64,000 nucleotides of DNA from Streptomyces mirabilis (GCF_039503195.1 NZ_JBCJKP010000001.1:9734001-9798000), one strand, 5' to 3'. Positions 44,675 to 53,095 are shown, numbered from the stretch's first letter. The notes: generated by a model from the sequence alone, not told the origin. A program made the numbers and translations.

Positions 44675-44901
44675 GGAGCCTCTCCCTCGGATTTGGGGTA
44701 CTGGAAGACGTTTTCGAGAGGAACGGCGAACACCCGGGCGATCTGGAAGGCCATCTCCAGCGAGGGCGAGTAGCGGCCCTGCTCGATGGCGATGACGGTC
44801 TGGCGGGTCACGCCGATGCGACGGCCGAGTTCGGCCTGGGTCATCTCGCCGTGGGCGAACCGCAAGGCCCGGATTGTGTTGGTGACCCTGGTCGGCCTCA
44901 C
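44671..44901 (-). CDS. XRE-type helix-turn-helix regulator, 76 aa
   Basis: A single-domain DNA-binding protein: IRALRFAHGEMTQAELGRRI then GVTRQTVIAIEQGRYSPSLE and MAFQIARVFAVPLENVFQ. This is the short Cro/CI type (YozG-like) usually encoded beside a small membrane protein. GTG 44901 overlaps the upstream stop (GTGA) and its own stop overlaps the MDR ATG. It probably represses the operon through the dyad over the -35 region, possibly controlled by the membrane partner. Confidence 0.88.
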   Translation of the reverse strand: MRPTRVTNTIRALRFAHGEMTQAELGRRIGVTRQTVIAIEQGRYSPSLEMAFQIARVFAVPLENVFQYPKSEGEAP

Positions 44902-45326
44902 CACGGGTGGAGGCCGAACCGGTAGGCGACGATCTTCGCCCCGGATGCGAGCAGCGCGGACAGGACGAACGCCAGGTAGATCGCGTTGGCGATCCAGAAC
45001 TGGTCGACGCGGGCCATCGCCAGGACGAGCCCGGCCACGCCGCCGATGACCAGGAACGACTGGCCTATGTACGAGCCGAAGCGGTGGATCTCCCCGTCGC
45101 GCTGGTCCTTGAGGTTCGCACCCTCGGGCGACACGGTCGACACGATGACGTGCAGCGCGATGGACGCGGCGATTGCGGCGCCGACCGACCACAACAGCGC
45201 TGCTGCATAAGGCGCGTGCGCGAGGGGCGCATGTCCGCCCCGCCCGAGGACGACCGCCAGGTACGCCGCGTACGACGTGATCGTGACCAGGGCCAGGATC
45301 CAGGCCCGTTTCTCTTCGAATGCCAC
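44898..45326 (-). CDS. Four-helix membrane protein adjacent to XRE regulator
   Basis: A 142-residue protein with four hydrophobic helices (AWILALVTITSYAAYLAVVL; YAAALLWSVGAAIAASIALH; QSFLVIGGVAGLVLAMA; AIYLAFVLSALLASGAKIVA). A charged cytoplasmic loop (GANLKDQRDGEIHRFGSYIG) separates the pairs. GTG 45326 follows GGGGAG. It first in the operon and probably senses or transmits a signal to the HTH protein, as proposed for similar pairs. Function unproven. Confidence 0.8.
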   Translation of the reverse strand: MAFEEKRAWILALVTITSYAAYLAVVLGRGGHAPLAHAPYAAALLWSVGAAIAASIALHVIVSTVSPEGANLKDQRDGEIHRFGSYIGQSFLVIGGVAGLVLAMARVDQFWIANAIYLAFVLSALLASGAKIVAYRFGLHPW

Positions 45327-45341
45327 TACCGGCTCCCCATG

Positions 45342-45371
45342 TGAATAGAACCTGACACCAGGGAGTGTCAA
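45342..45371 (-). promoter_or_regulatory. Promoter with overlapping operator dyad
   Basis: Read on the minus strand, TTGACA (45371-45366) and TATTCA (45347-45342) are 18 bases apart, a good housekeeping-type promoter about 15 bases before the GTG at 45326. A dyad TGACAC-N6-GTGTCA (45353-45370) covers the -35 and spacer, placing a repressor exactly over the polymerase site. Confidence 0.75.
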
Positions 45372-45439
45372 GCAGTCGCGACATGATGTCAAGAATTCTG
45401 TACATCGATGGTGTGGCTACCGAGCGCCTCCGGTGGATC

Positions 45440-45560
45440 GCCTGCGTGACGCGAGTGCAACTGACGGATGACCGCTTCCGGCAGTGGCGTGACGTGGGCG
45501 TCTTCGAGGCCCTGCTGGAGGGCCTGATCGCGGAAGCCGCGAGTGATCGGGTCAGGTGAT
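45440..45560 (+). pseudogene. IS5-family transposase N-terminal scrap
   Basis: A plus frame reads DDRFRQWRDVGVFEALLEGL then IAEAASDRVR and TGA. This matches the linker in IS5-type transposases just before the DDE domain (FxxWRDxGVFxALLExLIAEAA). Nothing else of the gene remains in this frame. Between here and 45785 I see no other gene. Confidence 0.6.
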
Positions 45561-45785
45561 CTGTTCCCTAGATGCACCCGCGCGGCGCCTTTGGGCCCGC
45601 TGTTCTCCTGCCAGTACGTGACCCGCGCGGCCTGACTACGGACAAGGGGCGTGACGCACCGGTGAGGGCGAAAGCGTTTCGGACCGGCCTCGAGTCGGGA
45701 CGGCAAGTTATCGTTCACATGTTCGATTCTGGGAGCATCCATCGACCAGGATCGTTGTCGCCAAAGCCCTGCCAGATGGTCAGAC

Positions 45786-46350
45786 GGATGTACGCGGATC
45801 GAGCCGTTGCTGCCGGTGGTGCCGCGCCGCACCGATCACCCGGGGCGCAAGCGTCTGGACGACCGCGAGGTGCTGTCGGGCATCCTGTTCGTGCTGTACA
45901 CCGGCATAAGGAAGGCGTCGTGGAGTTCGATACGTCGTTCCATGCGGACCGCTGCGTTTGAGCTGGTGGAGCAGGCGGCGAAGGTCTGCTCGACGACGTA
46001 GCGGAGCTTGCCCAGGCCCTTGATGGTCGGGGAGCCCTTGCGCGAGATCACCGCCTGGATGCAGCGGCGTCGCAGCTCACCGCGCACAGCCTTCGAGTCG
46101 TACGCCTTGTCGCCCAGGAGGCACTCCGGCTGCCGCCAAGGCCGGCCGGGTCGTCCGGCGGCGGGCGGGATGTCGTCGACGAGGTCGAGGGATTGGGTGC
46201 TCGGTCGTGATGACGTGCACGGTGGTGCTCTTGCCGTCGTAGATCAGCTGGTGCTTGCTGCCCGTCTTCCGCCGGTCGACCGGCGACGGACCGGTCGCGG
46301 CTCCCCCTCTTTCGCGCGCACGTGGGAGCCGTCCACGCACGCGCGGGTCG
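45786..46350. pseudogene. IS5-family transposase in fold-back arrangement
   Basis: The plus strand from 45796 encodes the N-terminal part IEPLLPVVPRRTDHPGRKRL plus DDREVLSGILFVLYTGI. From about 45906 the rest of an IS5 transposase appears on the minus strand. Read from 46350 downwards it gives VDGSHVRAKEG, SPVDRRKTGSKHQLIYDGKS, ECLLGDKAYDSKAVRGELRR, VISRKGSPTIKGLGKLRYVV and AAVRMERRIELHDAFL. The two parts are complementary halves of one protein type joined head to head, with additional frameshifts. Inactive. Confidence 0.8.
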
Positions 46351-46409
46351 TCGGCGGTGCGCGCCCCGAAGGGGCAATGTCCTTCGGGGCGCGCGGCAGG
46401 GGTTCCGGT

Positions 46410-47165
46410 TCAGGCGTTGTAGCCGCCGTGGGCGTCCAGCACCGCGCCCGTGACGTACGACGCGGCGGGGCTCGCCAGGAAGGCGATCGCCGCGGCGATT
46501 TCGTCGGGGTGCCCTATGCGTTGCAGGGACAGCGAGCTGACCAGGGCCTTGACGGTCTCGGGGTCCGGCCCTTCCATGCCGCCCTCCATCAGTCCGGCCT
46601 CCACGACGTTGGCCGTGATGTTCCGGGGCCCGAGGTCGCGTGCGACGCCCATGGTGTACCTCTCGACCCCGGACTTGGTCGCCGAGTAGTCGGCAAGGCC
46701 GGGGACGCCGACCCGGGAGCCCAGTCCGGAACTCACCGTGATGACGCGGCCGCCCGTGCGCAGCACTCGGGAGGCGGCTCGGATGACGGCGATGACGCCG
46801 AGGTAGTTGGTGGCGTGCATCCGGTCCAGTGCGGCGGTGTCGGCGTCCGGGTCGTCCACCGTGCGGCCCTGCTCCACCGAGATCGCCGCGTTGTTGACGA
46901 GGATGTCCAGGCCGCCGAAGTGTGCGACCACGTCGTCGATCAGCGCCGGCGCCCGGCTCGTGTCCGCCTGGTCGGACTGGAAGGCGACGGCCTTGGCTCC
47001 CTTGCCGTGCACCTCGTCGACTACGGCCCGCGCCTGCTTCTCGGAGCTGACGTAGGTGAAGGCGACGTCGGCGCCCTGCTCGGCCAGCAGTCGCACGGTC
47101 GCGGCTCCCAGTCCGCGGGACCCCCCGGTGACCAGGGCGACCTTGCCCGTGAGTGGCTTGCTCAT
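46410..47165 (-). CDS. Short-chain dehydrogenase/reductase (FabG-like)
   Basis: A 251-residue SDR with cofactor motif VTGGSRGLGAATV, NNAAIS, catalytic Ser in TVSSGLG, YSATKSG and the closing GAVLDAHGGYNA. It probably reduces a small carbonyl compound with NADPH; the FabG-like size gives no further clue. ATG 47165 starts the conserved sequence. It is divergent from an Rrf2-family regulator gene, with dyads between them, so it is very likely the regulator's target. Confidence 0.92.
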   Translation of the reverse strand: MSKPLTGKVALVTGGSRGLGAATVRLLAEQGADVAFTYVSSEKQARAVVDEVHGKGAKAVAFQSDQADTSRAPALIDDVVAHFGGLDILVNNAAISVEQGRTVDDPDADTAALDRMHATNYLGVIAVIRAASRVLRTGGRVITVSSGLGSRVGVPGLADYSATKSGVERYTMGVARDLGPRNITANVVEAGLMEGGMEGPDPETVKALVSSLSLQRIGHPDEIAAAIAFLASPAASYVTGAVLDAHGGYNA

Positions 47166-47204
47166 TCTTCTCTCCGTGTTGATTGATCCTTCCGGCAGTC
47201 GCAA

Positions 47205-47263
47205 CACTAATTGTTACGACAGACTGTTGCAACATTTACTGTTACGACTGCGCTGTCGTAACA
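47205..47263. promoter_or_regulatory. Operator dyads between SDR and Rrf2 genes
   Basis: A perfect inverted repeat TGTTACGAC-N6-GTCGTAACA occupies 47240-47263. Related words TTGTTACGACAG and TGTTGCAACA lie just upstream (about 47211-47232). Multiple ACGAC/GTTG half-sites in the divergent promoter are expected for an Rrf2-type repressor. Confidence 0.72.
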
Positions 47264-47292
47264 TGAAGCGTTGCGGCCGAGAGGAGAGGTTC

Positions 47293-47727
47293 GTGAGTGC
47301 CAACAGCAGGCTGACCATCGCCGCCCACGCGCTGGCCTGGATCGGTCTCTATCAGCGCCAGGGCCATGAGGTCGCCACCTCCGAGCAGATCGCGACCAGC
47401 GCGAACACCAACCCCGTGGTGATCAGGCGGATGCTCGGCGAGCTGCGCAGGGCCGGGCTCGTGGAGTCCCGGCGGGGCGTGGGCGCGGGCTGGTCGCTGG
47501 CACGCGAGCTGGAGTCGATGACCCTGCTCGACGTGTACGAGGCAGTGGAACCCGGCCCGCTGTTCGCAATGCACCGCACCACCCCGGACCAGGGATGCGT
47601 GGTGGGTCACGGCATCCAGCCGGCGATGCAGGGCATCTACGAGGGCATCGAGGAGACCCTGAGACACGAGCTGGCTCGCGTCACGCTCGAGAACGTACTC
47701 CGGGACGTACTCGCGGCACCTCGCTAG
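47293..47727 (+). CDS. Rrf2-family transcriptional regulator
   Basis: A 144-residue winged-helix protein: SRLTIAAHALAWIGLYQRQG, TSEQIATSANTNPVVIRRML and GELRRAGLVESRRGVGAGWS. A single Cys in QGCVVGHGIQ is at a position where Rrf2 sensors may hold cysteines; the usual three-Cys Fe-S set (IscR/NsrR) is absent, so it may be a YwnA-like redox sensor. GTG 47293 follows GAGAGG. It is divergent from the SDR gene, whose transcription it probably represses. Confidence 0.88.
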   Translation: MSANSRLTIAAHALAWIGLYQRQGHEVATSEQIATSANTNPVVIRRMLGELRRAGLVESRRGVGAGWSLARELESMTLLDVYEAVEPGPLFAMHRTTPDQGCVVGHGIQPAMQGIYEGIEETLRHELARVTLENVLRDVLAAPR

Positions 47728-47891
47728 CCTCCCCGTTGCGCCCGGACATCACCAAGATCCCCATCGATGCCCAAGCCAGTGAATAGCCTGGCAACCACTC
47801 ATGCCAAAGACGGTTGCGCCCTCTCTCGCCCCAGGGCCAGGTTGTCGGTTCGCACTCACCCGTGACCAGGCACCCTTCTACGATCCGGTGC

Positions 47892-48346
47892 ATGCTGGAC
47901 CCCGAGCTGCTGGAACGGATCACCGCGGGGCGCGCGGAGCTGGACGAACGAAGAACAGCCGGCCAAGCATCTGGCGGAGGTGCGGGCCGGGCGGGACGAG
48001 CTCACCGTCGCGGAGCGGGTCCTTGAGCGGATGAGTGAACGGCTCGCCGACGAGCGCGCCTCTGTCGCGCCGGCGCCCGGGCAGGTGGGCGCACGCGCGG
48101 TGATGCTGATCCCGCATCGCACCTCCGGCGTGGAGGAGACCACCCTTCCGCCGGACTACCAGCGCATCCTCGCCGCCGTGCGGCAGGCCGCCGGTCCGGT
48201 CAAGGCCCCGGCAGGTCGGCGACGCGCTGGGAATCGACGTCAGCGTGCGGGCCAAGCTGGAGCCGCTGCGGGGGAAGCTGGTCAGACTCGTCGATCGCGG
48301 CTGGCTGCGCAAGCTGCCCGACGGCCGGTTCACCACCCGTCTGTGA
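47892..48346 (+). pseudogene. Conserved hypothetical gene, twice frameshifted
   Basis: Joined frames spell MLDPELLERITAGRAELDE, EQPAKHLAEVRAGRDELTVA, ERVLERMSERLADERASVAP, GVEETTLPPDYQRILAAVRQ, then RQVGDALGIDVSVRAKLEPL and LVDRGWLRKLPDGRFTTRL. The N-terminal coiled coil followed by a winged-helix-like C-terminus resembles streptomycete proteins I have seen beside DDE transposase genes; here one lies 63 bases downstream. Shifts occur near 47945 and 48208. Function unknown. Confidence 0.65.
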
Positions 48347-48409
48347 CCTGAGCCTGCCGCAGCGCGGCGTGGGCGTAACCGGGGTGCCCCCGGGGGCCGT
48401 TGGAATGGT

Positions 48410-48950
48410 GTGACGAAAACCAAAAAGCACGCCGAGGACACCTGCCCGCTTGTCTACCAGTGCCGTCTGCCGCTGCCCTCGCGCACCGTCAACCACCTCG
48501 CCGATCTGCCGCGACGTCACCTGAAAGTGATCCGGTCCAGGTGGCGGATCCTGCCGACCGGGAAGATCGCGGTGATCGTCCTGGCCGTGCTGCGCCACGA
48601 TCAACGCCTGGCCGACATGGCCGACGGAAACAACGTGTCCGAGTCCACCGTCCGCCGCTGGCGCGACGAGCTGATCACCCTGCTCGCAGCCCAGGCGCCG
48701 CGCCTGGACCGCGCCCTGAAGAAGGTCGCCAGGCAGGGCGGGGAGGTGGTCTTGATCGACGGCACCCTCGTCCCCACCCAGCGCCGCACCGGAAAGGCCG
48801 ACCGGCGAAACTAGTCCGGCAAATACCACCGTCACGGCCTGCACTTTCTCGCTCTGATCGACGAGAGAGGTCGGTTGATCTGGATATCCGCCGCCCGGTC
48901 CGGCGCCCGACCACGGCAGGTCAGCGTCCGGCTGGCCTGCCGACCACGAC
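48410..48950 (+). pseudogene. IS5-like DDE transposase, interrupted by a nonsense codon
   Basis: GTG 48410 begins a transposase with helix-turn-helix PTGKIAVIVLAVLRHDQRLA, GNNVSESTVRRWRDELITLL and the first catalytic Asp region GGEVVLIDGTLVPTQRRTG. A TAG at about 48812 replaces the Tyr of the usual NYSGK. The frame then continues HGLHFLALIDERGRLIWISA before degenerating. The remaining DDE residues are lost. Confidence 0.78.
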
Positions 48951-48957
48951 CGGCTTG

Positions 48958-49149
48958 CTACGGCCTGCCCTCGGTCAGCTGGCTGGCGCTGTTCTCGATC
49001 CACAGCAGAGTCCACTCGACTCCGGCCTGCCATCCGGGCTCCGCGCCGCTGTACCGGCCTTCGGCGTCGGCACGGATGTTGGCTGCGAGGGTGCGCAGGT
49101 CCTTCTGCAGTCCCTGCCGCCGGGTCGTGTCCATGGCCTTGCGCATCTC
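48958..49149 (-). CDS. Hypothetical protein, about 63 aa
   Basis: The minus strand encodes MRKAMDTTRRQGLQKDLRTL, AANIRADAEGRYSGAEPGWQ and AGVEWTLLWIENSASQLTEG. Composition is protein-like (Trp and acidic residues well placed) and it follows the protease gene by 52 bases. The start is uncertain (49149 or 49137) and it may be the end of a truncated gene. Family not recognised. Confidence 0.4.
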   Translation of the reverse strand, partial: EMRKAMDTTRRQGLQKDLRTLAANIRADAEGRYSGAEPGWQAGVEWTLLWIENSASQLTEGRP

Positions 49150-49201
49150 GTCAGCCGCAGTCAGGCTCTCGGCGGCCGTGCGAGGGCGCGGGAGGCCGGG
49201 G

Positions 49202-50056
49202 TCAGTTTCCGTCGTTGTGCTGGGCGTGTTGGTAGAGCTTGGCGATGTCGTTGTCGAAGTACGCGGCGTAGGAGACGTCGTTCTCGTCGCCGCCGCCTTC
49301 ATGGCCGCCCAGGACGCCGATGACGGTGCCGGTGTGGCTCTTGGGGTCGTAGTCGGCGAGCCAGGGGCTGCCGCTCGTTCCGCCCTCGAAGTCGGTGCAC
49401 TGGATGCGCAGTTGGGTGTCGCTGAATTTCGTGGTGCGGTTCTGGCAGGAGATCGGGGTGTCACGGCTGGTGGGGTAGCCGGTGATCTTGACTTCGTTGT
49501 TGAAGCCGCGGTCTGTGCCGAGGCTGTTGCCGCCCAGGACGTCCTGGATGTTCTTGCCGTCCTTCGGGTCGACCGTGAGGAAGGCGACGTCGAGGTCCTC
49601 GTCCTGCGATTTGGCCCAGCGGTCGTCGACGACGACCTTGTTGACCTTCCACAGGCCGGTGGGTTCGTTGCCGTTGCGGTAGTCGGGGGCGAAGACCAGG
49701 TCGTTCACCGGCTTCCCGGCGTCGGCGTCGAAGGCGCAGTGGGCCGCGGTGATCAGCATGTTCCGGCCGGGGCTCTGCACCACGCTCGCGGTGCAGAAGT
49801 GGGCGCCGTGGTCGTCCTTCTCGAAGACCGTGCCGATCCGGGCGTTCTCATCGGTCCTGCGCGGGGTGTACGCGGTGCCGTCCTGGGCGGGGGCATTCGC
49901 CGAGGGGTCCTGGTCCTGAGCGGTCTGGCCCGGCTCGCCGGACTTGCCGTAGCTGCTGCGACCGCTGCTTCTGCTCGGATCGGTCTCCTCCGCGGCGGAA
50001 CCCACCACTGTGGCTGCCCCCACGATGACCAGCGTCAGTGCTATGCCAGCCTTCAT
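49202..50056 (-). CDS. Secreted trypsin-like serine protease
   Basis: A 284-residue exported protease. The signal peptide is MKAGIALTLVIVGAATVVGS; a low-complexity propeptide follows. The chymotrypsin-fold triad is clear: His in LITAAHCAFDA, Asp in DEDLDVAFLTV and Ser in FEGGTSGSPWLADY, with cysteine pairs near the His and before the Ser. It resembles V8/glutamyl-type extracellular peptidases, though specificity cannot be read directly. ATG 50056 is preferred because it yields the signal peptide. Two strong palindromes lie 166-246 bases upstream and may control it. Confidence 0.9.
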   Translation of the reverse strand: MKAGIALTLVIVGAATVVGSAAEETDPSRSSGRSSYGKSGEPGQTAQDQDPSANAPAQDGTAYTPRRTDENARIGTVFEKDDHGAHFCTASVVQSPGRNMLITAAHCAFDADAGKPVNDLVFAPDYRNGNEPTGLWKVNKVVVDDRWAKSQDEDLDVAFLTVDPKDGKNIQDVLGGNSLGTDRGFNNEVKITGYPTSRDTPISCQNRTTKFSDTQLRIQCTDFEGGTSGSPWLADYDPKSHTGTVIGVLGGHEGGGDENDVSYAAYFDNDIAKLYQHAQHNDGN

Positions 50057-50221
50057 GGAGCGAAACGGTAGCCCAGTCCGGGCATGCTGGTCAGCCCGGG
50101 GTGGCAGACGGGCTGACCGGTCCCCGACCCTACGCAGGGCGGCCACCGAGCGGGCGCACCCGGCAGCGGTACGGATTCGACAGAGGCGCCGGCCCGTCGC
50201 CGTCGAGCGGCCATCCAGGAC

Positions 50222-50302
50222 GTGGTTCGGCCGAACCACTTCGTAGACGTGCTGCCGCGCCTCGAACAAAAGTCCTGGAAGTGTTTCGGTCGAAACACTT
50301 CC
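50222..50302. promoter_or_regulatory. Two related perfect palindromes upstream of the protease gene
   Basis: GTGGTTCGGCCGAACCAC (50222-50239) is an 18-bp perfect dyad. Another spans 50277-50302 with 12-base arms GGAAGTGTTTCG and CGAAACACTTCC around GT. Both share the core GTG-k-TTCGGyCGAA-m-CAC, and their centres are 59 bases apart. Two copies of one motif suggest cooperative binding of a dimeric regulator. From 50303 to 50550 I see no gene. Confidence 0.7.
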
Positions 50303-50550
50303 GACGTCCTACGCGCCCAACGTGCCTGAAGCCGGAGCACCCCATCTGACCTGCAGGGAGCACCCCGAACCATAGATAGTCCTCGCGGACGGGGCATCCG
50401 GCCGATGAACTCCCCGGCCGCCACCGGGGGGCGCACAGGCCGCGGAACGAGTCCGCTGCGGCCGGTTTGGGGTGGATCGGCGCGGGGACACCGCAAGGCT
50501 CGACGGGCTCCGGAGTCACGTGAGCAGCGTAGGAGTTGGGTCGTAGGTGA

Positions 50551-51150
50551 TCAGCGGTGGTGTGACGGCCGGCCGATGCCGGTGTTGCCCTGCGGGTGGT
50601 AGAGCTCTTGGGCGCGGGCCAGGTTGATGGGCCCGTCCTGCTGCAGGTGCAGGAAGAAGCCCAGCTGCCACGCTTGAGCACGGCCGGCCTGGCGGTTGGC
50701 AGGGCTTACCCAGGGCGGGTAGACGCGAAAGGCTCGTTTCCCCCCGGAACCGTTTGCTGATACGACGCCATGCTGGCGGAGCGCGTCCATGGGAAAGACG
50801 AACTGGCCGAAGTGGTGATCGTCGCGGGTGCTGATGACAAAGAGGTCGACGGGGTCTGTGGCATCGAAGGGCTGGATGGGCCCGGCCGGCGACCTCTTCC
50901 AGACGGTGACGAACTGGCCCGCCTTGATGGGGGTCGTCTTGGCCGCGCGAAACCGGACGGCGAGGCCGTTGAGGGTGAACTCGTGGGCGGCGTACTCGGC
51001 ACTCTCGGCTTCGGGGACTGGCTGCGAGCAGGCAAACCCGCAGCGGTCGTAGACGAGCACCTTCGCCGCGATGAGATCTCCGTGGGCCGGGGAGGTGTCC
51101 AACCAGGGTTCGGGGCGGAGATCGGCTGAGTGCTCGCGGTCCGTGGTCAT
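50551..51150 (-). CDS. mepB: MepB family protein
   Basis: A 199-residue protein of the MepB family first described beside the staphylococcal MepA efflux gene. Landmarks are VRFRAAKTTPIKAGQFVTVW, KRSPAGPIQPFDATDPVDLF and GQFVFPMDALRQHGVVSANG, followed by RAFRVYPPW. Function is unknown; the fold may bind nucleic acid or a small ligand. ATG 51150 start. It stands alone: no MATE transporter is next to it here. Intact. Confidence 0.85.
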   Translation of the reverse strand: MTTDREHSADLRPEPWLDTSPAHGDLIAAKVLVYDRCGFACSQPVPEAESAEYAAHEFTLNGLAVRFRAAKTTPIKAGQFVTVWKRSPAGPIQPFDATDPVDLFVISTRDDHHFGQFVFPMDALRQHGVVSANGSGGKRAFRVYPPWVSPANRQAGRAQAWQLGFFLHLQQDGPINLARAQELYHPQGNTGIGRPSHHR

Positions 51151-51559
51151 TTGCCCACTCTGTCACGGGCAGTTGGACGCAGCCGTCTTGACCGGGGGGT
51201 GACCGCTGTGTGGTCTGCCCCGGGAGCCGAATCTGGGTCAAGGAACGGGCAGTGGACGACACCCATCTCCTGCGCCGTCTACATGGCCGAGCCCGCTGCG
51301 AATCGGGTGCTGTGGCCGATGGCCGATGGCCGCATGCCGCTTGAGCGACAAGGGTGGGGCCATGAAGCATCCGCCGACCCCGTTGCCGCAGTCGCTGGCG
51401 CCTCTGGCACGGCGGCACATGGAACCGCGTTCGGCTGTGCAGCCATGAAGGGGCTCGGCTGTCGTGGCACACACCCTCCCGGTTTTCATGGTTACGCCAC
51501 AATGTGTGGCCATGACAAGATGAACCAAGTAGGGCGTCCTCCTGCCGCAGGCCACCCCT
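51151..51559. other. About 400 bases without a supported gene
   Basis: Only composition-driven open frames occur here. The right part (51480-51530) is unusually AT-rich, with GCCACAATGTGTGGC as a small palindrome, and leads into the ISL3 relic. Confidence 0.4.
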
Positions 51560-52133
51560 GGTCGTGGACCACTTCCACCTGGTGCAGCCGGCGAACCAGA
51601 CCCTCACCGAGGTCCGCCGCCGGGTCACCGTGACCCACCGCGGCCGCAAGGGCAGCCGCGAGTGGGAACTGCGCAACCGGCTCACCCGCTCCGCCGCCCG
51701 GATGCGCGGCGAGCACGTCGACGCTCTCCTCGACGAGCTGTCCAACCTGCCCAGGGTGATCGGCGCGCCGATCACCGTTGCGTGGAACGCCAAGGAAGAC
51801 CTCCTGGACCTGCTTGCCACCGCCCGGACCCGCCCAGACCGGGAACAGGTCCGCGATCTGCTGTACCGGTTCTCCCGCCGATGCGCCGACGCCGACCTTC
51901 CCGAACTGCGGCGCCTAGCCACGACCGTCGAGACATGGTGGCCGGAGATCCTTGCGTTCCTGCACACTGGGATCACCAACGTCGGCTCCGAAGGCACCCA
52001 CCGGGTCGTCAAGACCATCACCCGCCACGCCTACGGCTTCCGCACCCCCGGCAACCAGCGCTTACGCACCCGCTGCGCGAGCACCCGTCGAGTCCGTGGA
52101 CACCTCGATGCCCGCTAATTTCGTTGAGCCCGC
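51560..52133 (+). pseudogene. ISL3-family transposase, C-terminal half with right inverted-repeat end
   Basis: The frame reads VDHFHLVQPANQTLTEVRRR, EWELRNRLTRSAARMRGEHV, TTVETWWPEILAFLHTGITN and VGSEGTHRVVKTITRHAYGF, then RTRCASTRR. These are the second catalytic Asp and the final Glu region (NxxSEGTxR) of ISL3 transposases. The N-terminal zinc domain and first Asp are missing. Downstream, CCGCTAATTTCGTTGAGCCC (52112-52131) is the expected ISL3 terminal repeat. Confidence 0.85.
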
Positions 52134-52211
52134 GCCCTGCCATCGTGTTGGCTAGCGGCACCGAACTGTCAGTACCGCAGGTGCCCGCTTGGCTGTAGCA
52201 GGGAGTTAAAC

Positions 52212-53003
52212 GTGCAGGACCTTGGTGTCGACCCCGTTGCCCACAATCGGGCAGCCTGGGACAAGTATGTCCAAGAGGGCAACGAGTGGTCGAGGCCGGT
52301 GAGTACTGAGGATGTCGAGCGCGCCCGCATGGGCGACTGGTCGATTGTTCTCATCGGGCGTGAGCCAGTCAACCGTTCCTGGCTGCCGACGGACCTGACC
52401 GGCAAGGACGTGTTGTGCCTGGCCTCCGGCGGTGGCCAGCAGGGTCCGATCCTCGCCGCCGCAGGGGCGCGGGTCACCGTATTCGACAACTCACCCCGCC
52501 AGCTCGGCCAGGACCAGATGGTGGCGGCGCGCGACGGACTCGAGCTGCGCACCGTCCTAGGCGACATGCGCGACCTCAGCGCCTTCGACGACGCAACATT
52601 CGACGTCGTATTCCATCCGGTCTCCAACCTATTCGTACCAGACTTGGCACCGGTGTGGCGTGAGTGCTTCCGCGTCCTGCGACCGGGCGGCACTCTGCTC
52701 GTGGGCTTCCTCAACCCTGATGTGTACTTGTTCGACCACGAGGCGCTCGACGAGCGCGGCGAGCTGATCGTCGTGCACAAGCTGCCCTACAGCGATGTCA
52801 CGCAGTACTCCGCCGAGGAACGCGCCACGAAGTTCGGCGCGGATGCCGCACTTGAATACAGTCACACCCTCACCGACCAGATCGGCGGGCAACTCGCCGC
52901 GGGGTTCGTCCTCACCGGCTTCGCGGAAGCGCCGCACCAATCCAACGCATCCGCTCAACACATGTCGCACTATTTTGCGACGCTGGCGGTCAAGCCGGGC
53001 TGA
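52212..53003 (+). CDS. SAM-dependent methyltransferase between ISL3-type ends
   Basis: A 263-residue class I methyltransferase: motif I VLCLASGGGQQGPILAAAGA, RVTVFDNSPRQLGQDQMVAA, motif around DDATFDVVFHPVSNLFVPDL and FRVLRPGGTLLVGFLNPDVY. GTG 52212 start. The substrate is unknown. It lies 79 bases beyond one ISL3 right end and 70 before a second (53073), both in the same orientation, so it may have travelled with an ISL3-type element. Codon use resembles its neighbours. Intact. Confidence 0.85.
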   Translation: MQDLGVDPVAHNRAAWDKYVQEGNEWSRPVSTEDVERARMGDWSIVLIGREPVNRSWLPTDLTGKDVLCLASGGGQQGPILAAAGARVTVFDNSPRQLGQDQMVAARDGLELRTVLGDMRDLSAFDDATFDVVFHPVSNLFVPDLAPVWRECFRVLRPGGTLLVGFLNPDVYLFDHEALDERGELIVVHKLPYSDVTQYSAEERATKFGADAALEYSHTLTDQIGGQLAAGFVLTGFAEAPHQSNASAQHMSHYFATLAVKPG

Positions 53004-53072
53004 CCCAGCCGTGGGGCCGGCCGAGACGACCGTGTCTCCGAATGGCCAAGTGGAGCGCTGTGCCAGCCCGAC

Positions 53073-53095
53073 CCCCACTAACTTCGCTGAGCCCG
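53073..53095. repeat. Second ISL3-type terminal repeat
   Basis: CCCACTAACTTCGCTGAGCC followed by CG resembles 52111-52133 (CCGCTAATTTCGTTGAGCCC G) with three or four differences and the same orientation. Confidence 0.65.
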
